Assembly (NCBI GenBank): GCA_021018815.1
Contig: JAITYX010000103.1
Span: 372,001 to 436,000, forward strand
Source of the DNA: Talinum fruticosum
Lineage: Eukaryota > Streptophyta > Magnoliopsida > Caryophyllales > Talinaceae
Length of the DNA: 64,000 nucleotides
Reading direction: 5' to 3'
Below the pieces are notes generated by a model. It ran no database searches, was not told the DNA's origin, and was given only the letters and a program-made list of their open reading frames with translations. Below are positions 51,640 through 64,000 of this stretch, piece by piece. The translations under genes were made by a program, and so were the position numbers. The stretch's first letter is position 1, and each line of letters starts with the position of its first letter.

Positions 51640-51760
51640 TGCGATCTGAACAGAGGAAGAGGGGCTGCCTGAGGTTTTTATGGAGAGAGAGAGAGAGGCG
51701 GAGCGGAGAGAAGGGGTGAATTAGGGTTAGGGTTTTTGCGGCCTTTCTGTGAAACTTGGC
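51640..51760 (-). promoter_or_regulatory. Telo-box promoter and leader exon, minus strand
   Basis: The minus strand reads AAAAACCCTAACCCTAA at 51737-51721, a double telo-box. It is followed by a CT-rich leader and a donor-like GATCGCAG|GTCTCTC at 51639/51638. No protein-coding exon was found downstream, so this may be the leader of a snoRNA host transcript. Confidence 0.45.
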
Positions 51761-51957
51761 TAAGAGCCCAATAGATCGATCGGATGAGTTTTTCTGGATT
51801 GGTTCGGAGTTTGTGGGTTTATAAGCCCAGTGTTATGGGGAGACGATTATTTTCTGAAGTGGTCATCAATCAAATGCCCTCTAAATTTGCCAAATTTTTG
51901 TGGGGAGATAGAAACGTCTATATAGAATTAAAGCTTGAATTAAATTTTATTTTTAAG

Positions 51958-51964
<7 letters not shown>

Positions 51965-52014
<50 letters not shown>
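51965..52014. repeat. (TA)n microsatellite
   Basis: About 25 TA units. An open frame crosses it but has no family features. Confidence 0.95.
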
Positions 52015-52018
<4 letters not shown>

Positions 52019-55000
52019 TTCAACTATCTTGTATTAGTATAGGCGTTTATCTTGGTGATTCTTCGTATACATTGCTTAAGTTTAATGTTAAATCAGTGTC
52101 TGGACATTCGAAAAAAGCTTTGTACTCGAACTCTATTTGGATTATAATTCAAACACCTGACCTGATCCGAATGACGACCCGCTTGTCCGATTGTCCGAAA
52201 TTGTTGTGTGAAAAATTGGATATTCTAACCAAAATTATATTGTGTCCGAACTCGAACCCAATTTGTGAATATCAAAACTAGTTATCCTGAATTTTATAGA
52301 TATTTTTAGAGATTGTGGACTAAAATTATATATAAACCTAGTTGTTCGATGTCTAAACCCAATTGTCCTATTATCCGAACTCGAATTACTTTACAAATTC
52401 AAACAATCCATACCTAAATGCCTATACCCGAACCCGACCTAGTCTTTAATCCGGACATGACTGGTTCCCCGTATTTTGATTTCAAACAAAAGTTTTGAGT
52501 TGGATCGGACAAATTTCAATATTCAAATCGGATATGTTTTTTTCAACTTTATATGAACATTTAACTATAAGGCGTGAAATTTGCACAATATGGACAAATT
52601 TTTAGCCATGAACATACTAGAAAATTGATCAATATTGTCCCTATTTTTATTTATTATCTTTTTCTCACAAAATTTAAATAGCCAAATGTTTGTAGCTCCA
52701 ATGTCTGAGGTAGTTTTTGGTTAAAAAAATTGGTTTATATATTTTTGAGCTCTTTATTCCACATGATTCAATATAATACAACTTCACTTAAATGAATGAT
52801 TAAAAAAATAAAAATCAGACTTTTTTTTTTTTTTTTTTACATCTCCTTTCCACAAGAAGAAAATATCCAAAATTCCACTAAAAAACGTTGCACAATTCCA
52901 CTTTGTATAAAATTAGGTCTAATAACCTATCATTAAATTTCGTAATCAAAATACTTTATTTATTGGGTGAATATTTAATTCCTTAATTTCACTATCTAGA
53001 TGCTGTTAATTATTATTATTATTATTATTATTTAATCTAATTTTACTTAATCCCATCCCCCACTTGTTTGAACATGACTTGTCCCACAGTTTTCCAGATA
53101 TGAATACCATATCATCCACTCTTTTTCATTATGGCCTTCCACTAATCTCTATTAGCTTCCTTTAAACATGCTTTCTCCTTATTTTTACTTGTTAATTCAA
53201 ATATATTGTGTCTTTTCTCATGTATTGCATCCCACTCATCTATTCATTTTTTCTTTTTCTTTTTTTGAATGGAAAGATTATTAAAGTATAATAATACGTA
53301 AGCCTGAAAATTATTCTCGTATAAAATTTATTTCTGAATTTTTAACTATTTTTGATTGAGATAATTCTCGAACATGGTATCGAAACGAGAATCTTTTGGA
53401 GTGAGAGATCTCATGTTCAAAACTCAGCAATACTTAATTATTCTGAAGGTTTCACAACATTTATGCCTTTAAGTTTAAAGACATTTGGGTGATTATGTAT
53501 ATTAAAGTGTACGAGCCTACTCTTGAGTCTTGGTTAATTTGATTCTTAAATAGTTATGGTAAACTATAAATATAAAATCGGACTTTTATATCTTAGCCTT
53601 ATCAAGATCCGCCCTACCTACTCCTGCCCCTAAAATGTTAATATACATATGAAAACTACTAAATTAGCCATGATTTCATACAATACCTAATTGGCTAATT
53701 AGGTCAAGTATTTGGACCTATTATTTTGACCTATTTCATTATTTTCAAACATTTTAGACCGTCACAACAACCAAAATAATTGAAACATGTTGAACCAAAA
53801 AAAAAAAAAAAAAAAAAGAAAGTCATCAAGAGTACAACACACATAATTTGCCACGTTTAATTGATAAATAAATATGAGGTACACAAATTCAAAGTTGTGA
53901 AGAAGATTAATTTTGTGAAATTTGTGGATCAATCACTAATTACAAATGGGGCAACTCATTTCTAGGTCGTAATTTTGTTGCCCTAATGGGGTTCAAATAT
54001 ATAACATTTGTCATTTTCTAGCTTTTCGGCTATGATAATTTGACTGGACATCACTATTACTAATTTTTATCATTAGTAATTTGAATTATATTAGAGTTAT
54101 TCGATAAAGAGTTTTTCGAAATCAAACAACTGTTCTAAATTGTTATTTACCAAACATTTATTTATTCGTTTGATTTGATCAAAATAGATAAACATCTATA
54201 AGTAACTCTTTCCCCTCCAAATAACTCGCCATCCAAACACCCTCTTATTTGTGGTGAATCGGGGAAAAAACACTAACATACTTATTGAATTTTATATAGT
54301 GGATGCATGATCTATAGATAGTTTGACTAGACACCACTATTATCAACTATCACCATTAGCATTTTTTATGATGCTCTTCAATTCATTTCAATATTAGACG
54401 ATTAATCAAAAATTAAATTTATGATGAGTCGGAAAAAGAGGACCGTATATATTGAATTAAATTGACTATAGGGCTGACCTATGAATAATTATATACATTT
54501 TTAAGGAGTTACACTTGTAATATTTTTTCTTATTCTAAATTTCATATTTTTTTGCTTCCATTGGTTGCTCTTCTTTACCCATTCACAAAGCTTTTGTCCT
54601 TGTCTTGCGAAGCTAATCGAAGACTTCATTCTTCACAACATAGTTTCATGTCACATGATCCAACGAAGGGGATGACTTTGACCCCTTTGACTCCTCGATC
54701 CAATGGCCAAGTTTTGGTTTTGACTTGGTCAAGCAAGGATTTGGGTATGACATCTCACTCTCACATATGACTATATGAGCATGGTGTTGTTGAATCTCCA
54801 CAAAGTACAACACATTTGGCATGGGCTAGTTAGCTATGCATTGTGTGGGCTGTGGGTCTTTGTCTCACTTCCCTTTTAGGTGGAGCAATGATTCTCAAGC
54901 ACCCACCACCTTGTGTGTTTTCAATGAGCCATGTATCATAGACATAGTCATTGTCTCAAGAATGTAGCATTCTCTAGTCCAATGTAGTAAGATTGTGATT

Positions 55001-55950
55001 AATCACACATGTTTGCGAAACAAATAGAGTATGAACTTGGATCGATATTGGCTCTATAATTCTCTCAACATTCCTTGACGTTTTGATTGCATCTTTAGAA
55101 CTCTCGGCTAAAAATTTTAGGTAGTTGTATCTTTTGCAATACACCGTCAAAATTCTCGAGTGTGTATAGGTTGTTTGTTTGTGGGTAAAAGACACACATA
55201 ATGGTAAGTGAAGCTTTATTGTCCCTAGGTTTTTATAATTTTTGAAACACTTGTACCGGTCTTATGGTATTTGTATTTGTTTGTAACATCCGATTCACAT
55301 GAATCAATCTAAAAGTAAAGAAAGAAAGAGATACTAGAAGATCAGTTTATTACTTAAAATTATATAAAATCTGACCCGTTGTAGGATATATGATACACCA
55401 TCAACATTCCACACAAAGTGAGGTCAAATGGAGGACTTTTAGGTTAACTTGTGTTTTTAGTTGTGGGCAAAAGTATTAAGGGCTTCAAATTTCAATTAAA
55501 ACTAACTAAATGGATAGTAGTAGTTTATCAACAACTAGTAGCCAATGTTTAGTAGTTAGGATATGAAGTATCCATAAATTTAGGAGTAATAATTAACAAA
55601 GGTTAACAAAATTCATCCCGAATCGGACTTTTTTTTTTCCATAGTTAGTAAAAATGATTGAATTAAATACCCAAATCCAAAAATAATTGATCTGAAATTG
55701 ATTCAAAATCAAAAATAATATATATTAAATCAAACTGAACCTAATTCAAATATTTTTCACCAAACTTATTTACGTTTATAATACAAAGTAAATCAAATCA
55801 AATATCAATCGACTCAATGTTAATTAAAACCAAAAATATCCGACCAAAGTTAATCTGACCCGAAATTCCGTCAAAGACCTATTATATTTATTAATTAGGC
55901 CCAAGAACGATCTAATAAAAATAATAAAAAAGAACAAGCAAAGAGGAGGG
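52015..55950. other. About 3.9 kb without a confident gene
   Basis: Segments at 52140-52510 and 55620-55870 are rich in CCGAACCCGACC-like words typical of decayed transposons. There is an (ATT)n run near 53010-53031 and poly-A near 53798. A 72-codon frame at 54552-54770 lies in a less AT-rich island, but no domain is visible. Confidence 0.4.
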
Positions 55951-56079
55951 ATGAATCATCATCATCGTATTGGCTACAGTCCTAGACTCTGGTCCTTCCG
56001 TCATCACCGGCCGAGACCCATTTGGCCACGTGTCCAAACCATACCACCACCAACCCAGTACCAGCACTACTGTTTTATA

Positions 56080-56216
56080 TTCCCCCCTCTGTCTCTCCTC
56101 TCCTCCCCTCTCCCCATTCCCGCTGCTTTTCTCTCTCCGCTGCTTTTCTCTCTCTCTACTTTCTCTCTCTAGAATCTAGCGTGCACACAGAGAGAGATAG
56201 AGAGGGTCGAAGGAAA
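56080..56216 (+). promoter_or_regulatory. CT-rich 5'UTR of the DUF1399 gene
   Basis: A pyrimidine-rich leader (TCTCTC tracts) followed by GAGAGA precedes the start codon context GAAAATGTCG. In-frame upstream ATGs exist (for example 56022) but fall in leader-like sequence. Confidence 0.5.
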
Positions 56217-59200
56217 ATGTCGGAGATCAGCGGCGGAATGAGCTCGGAGCATCCGTCAACCCGGAGCTTCACCAGCCAAATATCGGAAGAAGACTCGGTC
56301 CGAGTCGGGTTGGATTTGGTTTCCGCCGCCCGACGCAACCTCAGGTTCCTCCGCTACGTGGCCGATTCCGATTGGCTCCGACGCTCTCTCTCCCTCCTCA
56401 ACGCCATTCGCAGGTACGTCGACGTCACCTTCTCTCCTTTTTCTTTTCATCGCCATTTTTGAATCTAGAATTTCAAATTAATTTTCGTCAATGATGGGTT
56501 GAATTTAGGTATGAGGAGCTGTGGATGCCGTTGATTTCTGATCTGACGGTTGAGGCGGACCCACACCCGCCCATGATTCTTCCCCCATTGACGTCGAGTG
56601 GGTTTGGTATTGTCACTCTCTTAGCCCGGTAACTCATTTTTCTGTTTTATTTTTAATTTTTAATTGCTTTCTTTTTTTGGTAAGAAAAAAAAATCAATTT
56701 TCTCTGTCCACTGTGGTATAGTTCATAAATTATAATGTATAATCAACAAAGTTTTCGACTAATGATCAAGATTTAAATTTTAATTATATTAGATTTTAGA
56801 TACAATTCTTACTTCTTTATTGTATTATATAGATAAAAAAATAAATTATAAGGAAAAAAATTGAATTTTTTTACAAAAAATAATTATGATAATTGTAAAT
56901 TTGCAGTGTAAAAATGTCGTGTCAATTTAGTGTCAGTATTAGCAAAATCATCCAAAATGTCTATATGTACAAAAAAAAAATCATGCAAAATCATTTGGAC
57001 AATGTATGATTTGTATTGGATGAGATCTGGTCACCCTAAAATATACATAGTAGTTAGCCACACACAAGCCGTACAGTATGTATATTTTTAATCGAACAAG
57101 CAGTACAATTAAAAATAATATACTTGTGATAAAAAAATTGCCTGGTTCAATCCAAAAAAAGAAAATTACTTTATTGTAATTTATAAATAATTTTTCGTAA
57201 TAATTATTAATATATTGACCTTTATGTCTCATAGGCGTTAAAAAACAAAAAACATAGAAATGTCGAAAAAACTGTTTTTATGTTATTATTATTTTCCACC
57301 TGCCAAATACAACCTAACTTTGAAAACATGATATATAATCCTTACATAGTTCCATTTCACGAAAATTAGGGAGTGAAATTTCTTGGAATACAATTCAAGA
57401 GTGTGTGTCAAAGATACTCATCCTATTAAAAAAATATGTCTTTATTTTGTGAGACTATATTATTTAAAAAATTGAGGGATTAAATGGTATATTATAATCT
57501 ACTAGTTATTTTGATATTTTAAACAATCACTATTTTTTTTTTTAGGGGAAAACAGGGACTTAAAAGATAATTTATACTGTATTTCTAAGTGTAAATACTT
57601 TTAGGAGTCACATATTATATATTTGTCAATATATTTTTATATAAATAAATTTTAATATGTGTCTATTTATATGGCTTATAAGAATATAGGAATTGGGGAG
57701 TTAATGGCCCAAAACGGTTTTGGTAACAGGTGCAATACAGAGAGTATTGTGAAAGGAGGTTCTCAAAGTTGATAGGGAAGGCAGCAATATTCGACGAAGA
57801 GAACGAGGAGTATGCAGTGAATAAGTGCAGGGAGATTTGGAGGAAGAGGTACCCAAATGAGCCATTTGAGAATGAAGTATCAGACTCTGATGATCAGTGC
57901 TCAATACGTTCAAATGGTACTAGTAGTAATAGCAGTAGAGCATCTGAGGAGACAGAAAAAGAAGTTATGATGAGGGAAATGGTGAAGCATAAGGATATGT
58001 ATGACATGTATTTCAGGGGGCCCTATATGGGAGAGATAATGTATCTTATAGCAGCCAAAAGGAGGTACAAGAAAATGCTGCAAATGGTACTGGGGCAACA
58101 GGAAGATCATCATGGGTCCCCTGTTTTCATCCCTACTGTTGATATTTTGCTCATATGGCTCACTCACCAGGTTAGTTCTTTTGGGTCCCATCCCACTTTT
58201 GTCTGTGTCATTTGTTTGATGGTAATTTCACCAAATAAGTTCTCATGATACCGTCTTATAAAATCTTCGTGTTTCTCTCCTTGCCCATTGCCAATTTATG
58301 TGTTGTTGTAGATGGTATATATTGAGACTTAAGATTTAGTTGGTATACTGTTCGAAGCAACTCGATGTAAATAACGGATACATATGAGAATTACCTTTTT
58401 TTGTGATTATTTGAATCGCTAGGTCTCTGTTTTGCACCGGTGTTCACATAGAAGTCACTTTTTTCATAGAAGGGGATAAGGGTAACTCGCAGCTAAATGA
58501 CGGCTACTACTATTGAGAAATAGTTATTTTGAGAAGTTCTGTTTATTTTATTTTATTTTATCTATTTTACAGAGGGTAAATATGCAAGTGCTACAAAGGG
58601 TTACTCATCAACCATTATCAATTAGGCTTAATTGTTGATAAAAAAAATTAGGCTTAATTACCCAGAGTAGTAAATACATTAGTTTAGATTCTTGTGATTC
58701 TGTTGCAGTTTTAGCCTTTTCCCCCTTCTTTTCTCTTGGCATGCAGGCAAACCTTTAAGAAATCCCTATGTGCTATGTTCCTATTCTTTAAATTAATGCA
58801 GTCAAAGGTTTTCCAAACATCAGAAGTTATGTTAATATGATATTCACAGAAGAAATTGTGAGCTCTTTTCGTGAGAAAAAAAAGACAAGAATGCTTTACA
58901 CCTACCCATCAATTTATCAAATAAAGCTTTGATTCCAATTGAATTATTATTGTTTTTTTATGGACAAATGAACAATTTAAAAAATCAGAGACTAGGGGCC
59001 AGGGTTGTGGAATACCACTTATGATCCTGCTATCTCTTTAATTGAAAAAGAAAGAAAAAATTTAAAAGAAATCCAGTGAGTTGCTGAAGCATCTCTGTCA
59101 CGATAAGGATATGTTTGATCTCAGCCCAACGGCCGAGAAAGGTATGACAAGGATACATCATAAAACTAAATTCGCAACTTATTTTGCCACCATATCTTTT

Positions 59201-62200
59201 TTTTTTCCTTTTGGTTTTGCAAGGGCCGGGGGTGTTGGAGATTGTTATAGGTTTTCTCCCCACCCCCTATTGCCCAGTTCGAGTTTGTTTTTGTTAGATT
59301 AGATATCCATAAACAGAATATGTGGTGATTATTGCATATGTATGATAAGTGTAGTTATTTGCACCTTTTACAATCTGTATGGTATATGGTATGGATGGCT
59401 TGGGAAAAAGGAGGACTTGAACAAAGGATAGGGGAAAAGATAAGGGAAAAGAGGGGTTTTTGCCTTTCAATCTGGATATGAAGTCAATTTTTTTGAACTT
59501 TGAAGAGGGCAAATCAATTGCCATGCTCCACTAACACATATGGGCTTTGTTCAAATCATATAACAATGAATACTTAAAACTCACTCTTAGAGAAATGATT
59601 GAATTTTGGTTTCTTTTAGGGAAACTATCTTTGTTTTGTTTTAGACTTTTTTTATAACCGAGCTTCTCTCGGAAAATTTGCATACCAATATAAATAAATG
59701 TCTAAGGTCCCGGGAGTAACTTACAGAAACTTTCTCCCAAATTATCTAATTCTTACAATTAGTCTCTTCGTTCATTGTTTGTTTATTATAAGCACAATAT
59801 GCGGAACGATTTTTCATCAATAAAACCTTCTGTTTTGCTGACGAATGTGTGGTATAGTCAGTGGTGGTGCATTTTCGGGTTCTGACAAAAAGATCAAGCT
59901 CTCATTTATCCCAAAATATAAATTTACATGAACTAGAGCTACCCCACGGTATATGCAGCTGACACCAAGCACATGGAAGATGAGCTGCTGCTGAAGATGG
60001 TGGGGCCGTGGGATTCCTCAGTGAAGGAAGAAGACATGGAAGAAACCAAGAGGCTTTGGGAGGCCACTTTTGATCAGCCTTATGAGAAAGCAGGTGGAGG
60101 TATGGCCGTTGGTTTGGGAGGTGGCAATGATTCTCAAACCCTGTTTTGCTGGACGGTTTCAGACTCTGATGTTAATATAAAATACAAATGTTTGCATCCC
60201 AGACACTTATTGGAGGTTAGTTGGTGATTACTGATATTGTAGTATATGTAACTATGATTAATTATTTGCAACTTGTTTGGGTTTTGATCTGTTTATAAGA
60301 CATCACAAACCTTTGATTGGACCACTTCATGTCGGCTATTATGCGTAGCTTGTCCTTATTTGTCGCAATTATTTCAGTTTTAGAATCATATAGGGATTCT
60401 TAGAGCAAGTGTCCTGAACTATTATCTTTGTTCTGCTAGAAGTGCCAATGAGCAAATAGCTAATTTGCAACCTGCATTGTCTCTCAACCTTGACTCCCTG
60501 GCGAGCCTATCACTGTTCTTACCCCCTGGCCCGGCTGGGTGGGCCGGAGGCCCGTTCCTTTCTGATTCTGGCTTTGCAGCCTCGTAGTGGGACCAAGATC
60601 CTTTTTTTGTTTCTTTTTCCTTTTTTGGGGGGTGGGGGAGGGGTATTGATTTATATACTGTTACAAAACATGTGGAGGTGATAAAATATTATGAGTGATT
60701 GTTATGGCCTTTGACTCCTTTCTAGGCTAAACTGCCGCATCTCATGTTACAAACTGATAGTGGACATTTTCTGAAATTGTGTAGTGCTTGCAGCAGCGGA
60801 TCTAGGAAAGTTGTCTAACGGTGTACACTTTAAAATTTCTTCAATTTTGTTAGTACCAATTGATTTTTATGGATGCCCGCTTTAGACAAGTTTAAAATTT
60901 TTTGAGTATTTATAAAACAATTTGGACCTTTGTTTTTTGGCTTAACGGTTGCAGGGAACACCGTGTTCGCATCCTGTTTCCTAGGTTTTACAGCCAGATT
61001 TACTTGTCAAAACCCAAAAATAAGATATTGAGGCTTCAATTTTGCTTTGATATCATATTGAGTTGAAGATTCGGTTGAAATAATTGTGCTTACTATAGAT
61101 GAAACTAACTTTTTGTACGATTAGCTCGCCCCTGTAACATGCATAACCTTCATTTGCTTAACACCGACATGGAAAATCAAGCTCTTCACCACTAATCGAC
61201 CTTAAAATTTCCCCATCAGGTTTGCGTATTTGTTAGGCTGAGCTCAAATAAAGATGCAACACAAGCAGACAAGACACGTGAGTTCTTGCGATTGCAAATG
61301 TTAAGATCCCACAAGGAACTCAAGCTTGACAAACCTATCCCCAGGTTCCCCACTGATACATGGCAAAAGGCATGGCATCTCTACTGTGAGTTTGGAACCA
61401 GGGGCATCATATTTGAACTTCGTCACCCGGGCAGTCTCTGTTTCACTGGTACCGGTTTGCTGGACAGTGTTTCAGTTACTTGGAATGAGTTGCTACGTGC
61501 ACCCTCCCTCGCAATGGGAAGAGAAGTTGATCACAAAATTAGGGCTTTTGCCTCGATTACCCCCCTGTACAAGCACCTTACCTGTTAAAATGTGTTCCTG
61601 ATCGTGTGACTGATGACTCTGGGGCCATGATTTCTGATGTCATGCTTAAACTGAATAATTATCGGCCCCAAGAAGGCCGATGGTTGTCTCGCACTGTTTT
61701 GGATCATGCAGGAAGAGAATGCTTCGTAGTTCGTATAAGGTGACGTCTACTCTTTCTTGTTTGTAAGGATCAGTTTTTCTTTTCCTGGTTGAAATAGATA
61801 TAGCAGATGTAAGCTCTATAAATATATTGAGCTTTATAGTTATGGTAGTATGTCTCTAATTACTAGCTTACAGTGAAACTTTCCTCTTGTTAAACTTGAT
61901 TCGATCTATTACATGAACTTGCAAATTTTACAGAGTATGTGGAGGATTTTGGAGGAGAGGTGGGGAGTCTCCAGAGACAGTGGGATGGGAAGACCGAATC
62001 ATTGAGGTACGCGAAGGTCCTTGGTCTTATGTCGATGGTTCAACAATCGGCAAAGCACCAGGTATGCCATTACATTAAACATTGGACTTTACCCGAATGC
62101 TTCTATTGTCATAACTTAGTATACATAAAAACCTAATTGCAGATAAAGTGGTGGGAACAGCAAAGCCTAAAGAGGAATCGAAAGAGGGAAGGACTGCTTG

Positions 62201-63171
62201 GTCCTTCTCAACCGGGGATGAACTCGTAATACAATGGGAATCAATCGCGTCCATGGAGACTCTGAGCTTTACTCTAACCAACCAAGACTTTGACTCTTCT
62301 GTAAGACAAACCAGTTTTAATCTATTCTCGACATTTAATTTTGTGATTCATCATGCTGACGATATCAGATAAACTTAATAACACCAGCACCATAGTCTTT
62401 GTAGAGCAGGCTAGAAGAGCTGGTATAGCTGTACATACATAATCTTGCCCATACACGTGAATTGCAGACATTATGTTCTTTGGACCCTATATTTGAAAAG
62501 CACTGACCGCCTACTGATTAATAAGAGAAGAAGTAAATGACAATTCAATGAGACATATTGCTTTAGTCTACTATCAGCGAAAACTAGAAACTCTTTTACA
62601 AATTGTGAAGACAGTGGGTATCAACGTGGTCTAAAACATTTTCCCACCATCTGCAGGTGAAGCTACTAAAAGGGCGGAGAATGCAGTACCAGGTGACCGA
62701 AGAAGAGAGAAGACTACGCAAAACCGAAGAAGAAGCAGATGACGAAGATGGGTTCGTGACCCTAATTAGGTTCTCCGAGGACAACCCAAATGGGAAGGCA
62801 ACTGCTCTTTTGAACTGGAAACTATTGGCAGTTGAACTACTACCCGAAGAAGATGCAGTCTTTGTTCTGCTGCTGTGCCTTGCGATGCTCAGAAGTGTGT
62901 CAGAGATGAGGAAAGAAGATGTCGGGGGTTGCTGATTAGAAGAAGATTAAAAGAGACTAAACATGGGTCAAGGGATTGGGGCTCGGTCATACTTCATCCT
63001 TCTTCGTACACTTCATTGCCACCTTCGCCACACATTCAGCCCTGGTATTGGAATGCTAAGGCTGTTTTGGCTCATGATCATAGTGCTGAACAGACAGTAA
63101 GCTCACCTGTTTTGAGTAATTCCTTGGCTGAAGGTGGTGATAAATTGTACAAAAGGGGCATTATAACATGA
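56217..63171 (+). CDS. DUF1399 (glycine-rich-domain-like) protein, eight exons, three apparent frameshifts
   Basis: Homologue of the Arabidopsis protein labelled 'enolase (DUF1399)'; nothing here resembles enolase and the function is unknown. Exons are 56217-56413, 56509-56628, 57730-58170, 59937-60215, 61220-61739, 61934-62061, 62143-62300 and 62657-63171, for about 786 residues. Family landmarks are DSVRVGLDLVSAARRNL, DVEWVWYCHSLSP (in the shifted frame of exon 2), YREYCERRFSKLIGK, DEENEEYA, LIWLTHQSYPTVYAADTKHM, QPYEKAGGG, PWYWNAKAV. Exon 2 lacks one base at 56590/56591 (GG to G), exon 5 in a C6 run (61560-61565) and exon 8 in a G5 run (62924-62928). In each case similarity resumes in the next frame and the exon length is one short of its required phase. 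All borders are GT-AG. The start was chosen for its family-like N-terminus and clean context. Confidence 0.92.
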
Positions 63172-63460
63172 AAATCATGTGTTCTTACATTTTCGCCTCT
63201 TTAGTTGGAAATTGTTCGAGGAAATGTGCATATAAATCGATTACTTATCATGGCAGAAGATGAATAGTTCCTGAATTGTCATCTACATACATGCATAATT
63301 GCATACAGAGGAACCAAATACCTTACTTTGTATATCTCCCACTTTGGTTATGGAGAGGATTTGATGATGCAGAGTTTCCTGTTGAGAGAGAGAGAGAGAG
63401 AGAGAGAAGTTTGTTGTTAGGAAAACACAACCTTTGTGCAAATTGAGAATATCAATAATG

Positions 63461-63515
<55 letters not shown>

Positions 63516-64000
63516 TCATGTTTCATTCTCATGATGTAAAAATTTTCCTTTCTTTTACTTAATACACAAGTTTATTCTCTATCTTCTACGATATTTAATA
63601 GTTGAGTCGAATTAATTTGAGCTAAATAAGCAAAATTTATTGACCAAATATCAATTTTGCATATATCCGTTTCAATTAAAGAACATGAACAAGGGATTGT
63701 TCGGACATAAAATGTCCTGATTTAGTAGCTCATTCAATAGATTGAGTATGAAACTTTGATCATAAATTTAAACGAGATACTTTAATAATTACTTGCAAAA
63801 ATTTTAGAAAATATTTTAATATTAAGGAATATTTTATAACAGGTATATTAAATCTTTATACCTTTATGAGAATAGTGGGAGAGGCTAAATTCCATAGAAT
63901 GATAAAAAAAAAATGATGGATTCAACCAACTTTTAAATGGATTCTTAGATGTTTTTGAACTTATTTAGTATATATTTACCATGTCATATTCATTGGGTTT
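63172..64000. other. 3' flank of the DUF1399 gene
   Basis: Probable 3'UTR for the first few hundred bases, then AT-rich DNA with no gene. It contains (GA)n at about 63385-63408. Confidence 0.5.
63460..63511. repeat. (ATA/TAA)n microsatellite
   Basis: About 17 uninterrupted trinucleotide units. Confidence 0.95.

Noticed and set aside
51784..52281. 165-codon plus-strand frame
   Set aside because: It runs through a (TA)n microsatellite giving alternating Tyr/Ile, and the rest has no recognisable domain.
54552..54770. 72-codon plus-strand frame in a less AT-rich island
   Set aside because: No domain, promoter or splice context was recognisable, so it was left out of the gene list.
56022..56216. 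In-frame upstream ATG that would lengthen the DUF1399 protein
   Set aside because: The added residues come from a CT-rich leader (Ser/Leu/Pro-rich), while the ATG at 56217 gives the expected family N-terminus.

Overview
The window reads as nuclear DNA of a flowering plant, most likely a dicot. It is AT-rich, its genes are split by GT-AG introns, intergenic DNA is littered with small non-autonomous transposons and microsatellites, and every recognisable protein is plant-type. I could not tie it to a species.

Layout. (1) 147-863, minus: first coding exon of a Raf-like Ser/Thr kinase that runs off the left edge. (2) 2.1-8.3 kb: transposon-rich gap holding a foldback element, a 2.9-kb probable solo LTR with a perfect 5-bp target duplication, a Stowaway-like MITE and a Harbinger/Tourist-like MITE. 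(3) 8476-12530, minus: complete five-exon clade-E-type PP2C phosphatase with a 5'UTR intron. (4) 13.5-25.9 kb: about 12 kb with no gene, holding MITEs, microsatellites and a direct duplication. (5) 25903-36621, minus: complete 20-exon phospholipase D zeta (PX-PH-PLD). (6) 40005-42267, minus: reconstructed five-coding-exon gene for an unknown protein of about 132 residues, with a tandem array of about 190-bp units in its first coding intron. (7) 45612-48863, plus: F-box/PP2 (Nictaba-like) gene whose second intron carries a hAT-like element. (8) 50349-50570, plus: possible 73-residue gene with a TATA box. (9) 51.2-51.8 kb, minus: a telo-box promoter/UTR-like unit with two candidate box C/D snoRNAs. 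(10) 56217-63171, plus: eight-exon DUF1399 protein of the type labelled 'enolase (DUF1399)' in Arabidopsis.

The genes look like ordinary housekeeping and signalling neighbours, not a functional cluster. The kinase, PP2C and PLD zeta are all signalling proteins, but nothing in the sequence links them beyond proximity.

The most striking cross-cutting signal is that three conserved genes each contain one to three apparent single-base deletions, six in all. Each sits in a mononucleotide run (five of them runs of four or more, one a GG pair). Protein similarity resumes in the next frame and exon-phase arithmetic is off by exactly one base. The best explanation is residual long-read assembly error, so automated gene models here will be broken; real mutation cannot be excluded from sequence alone.
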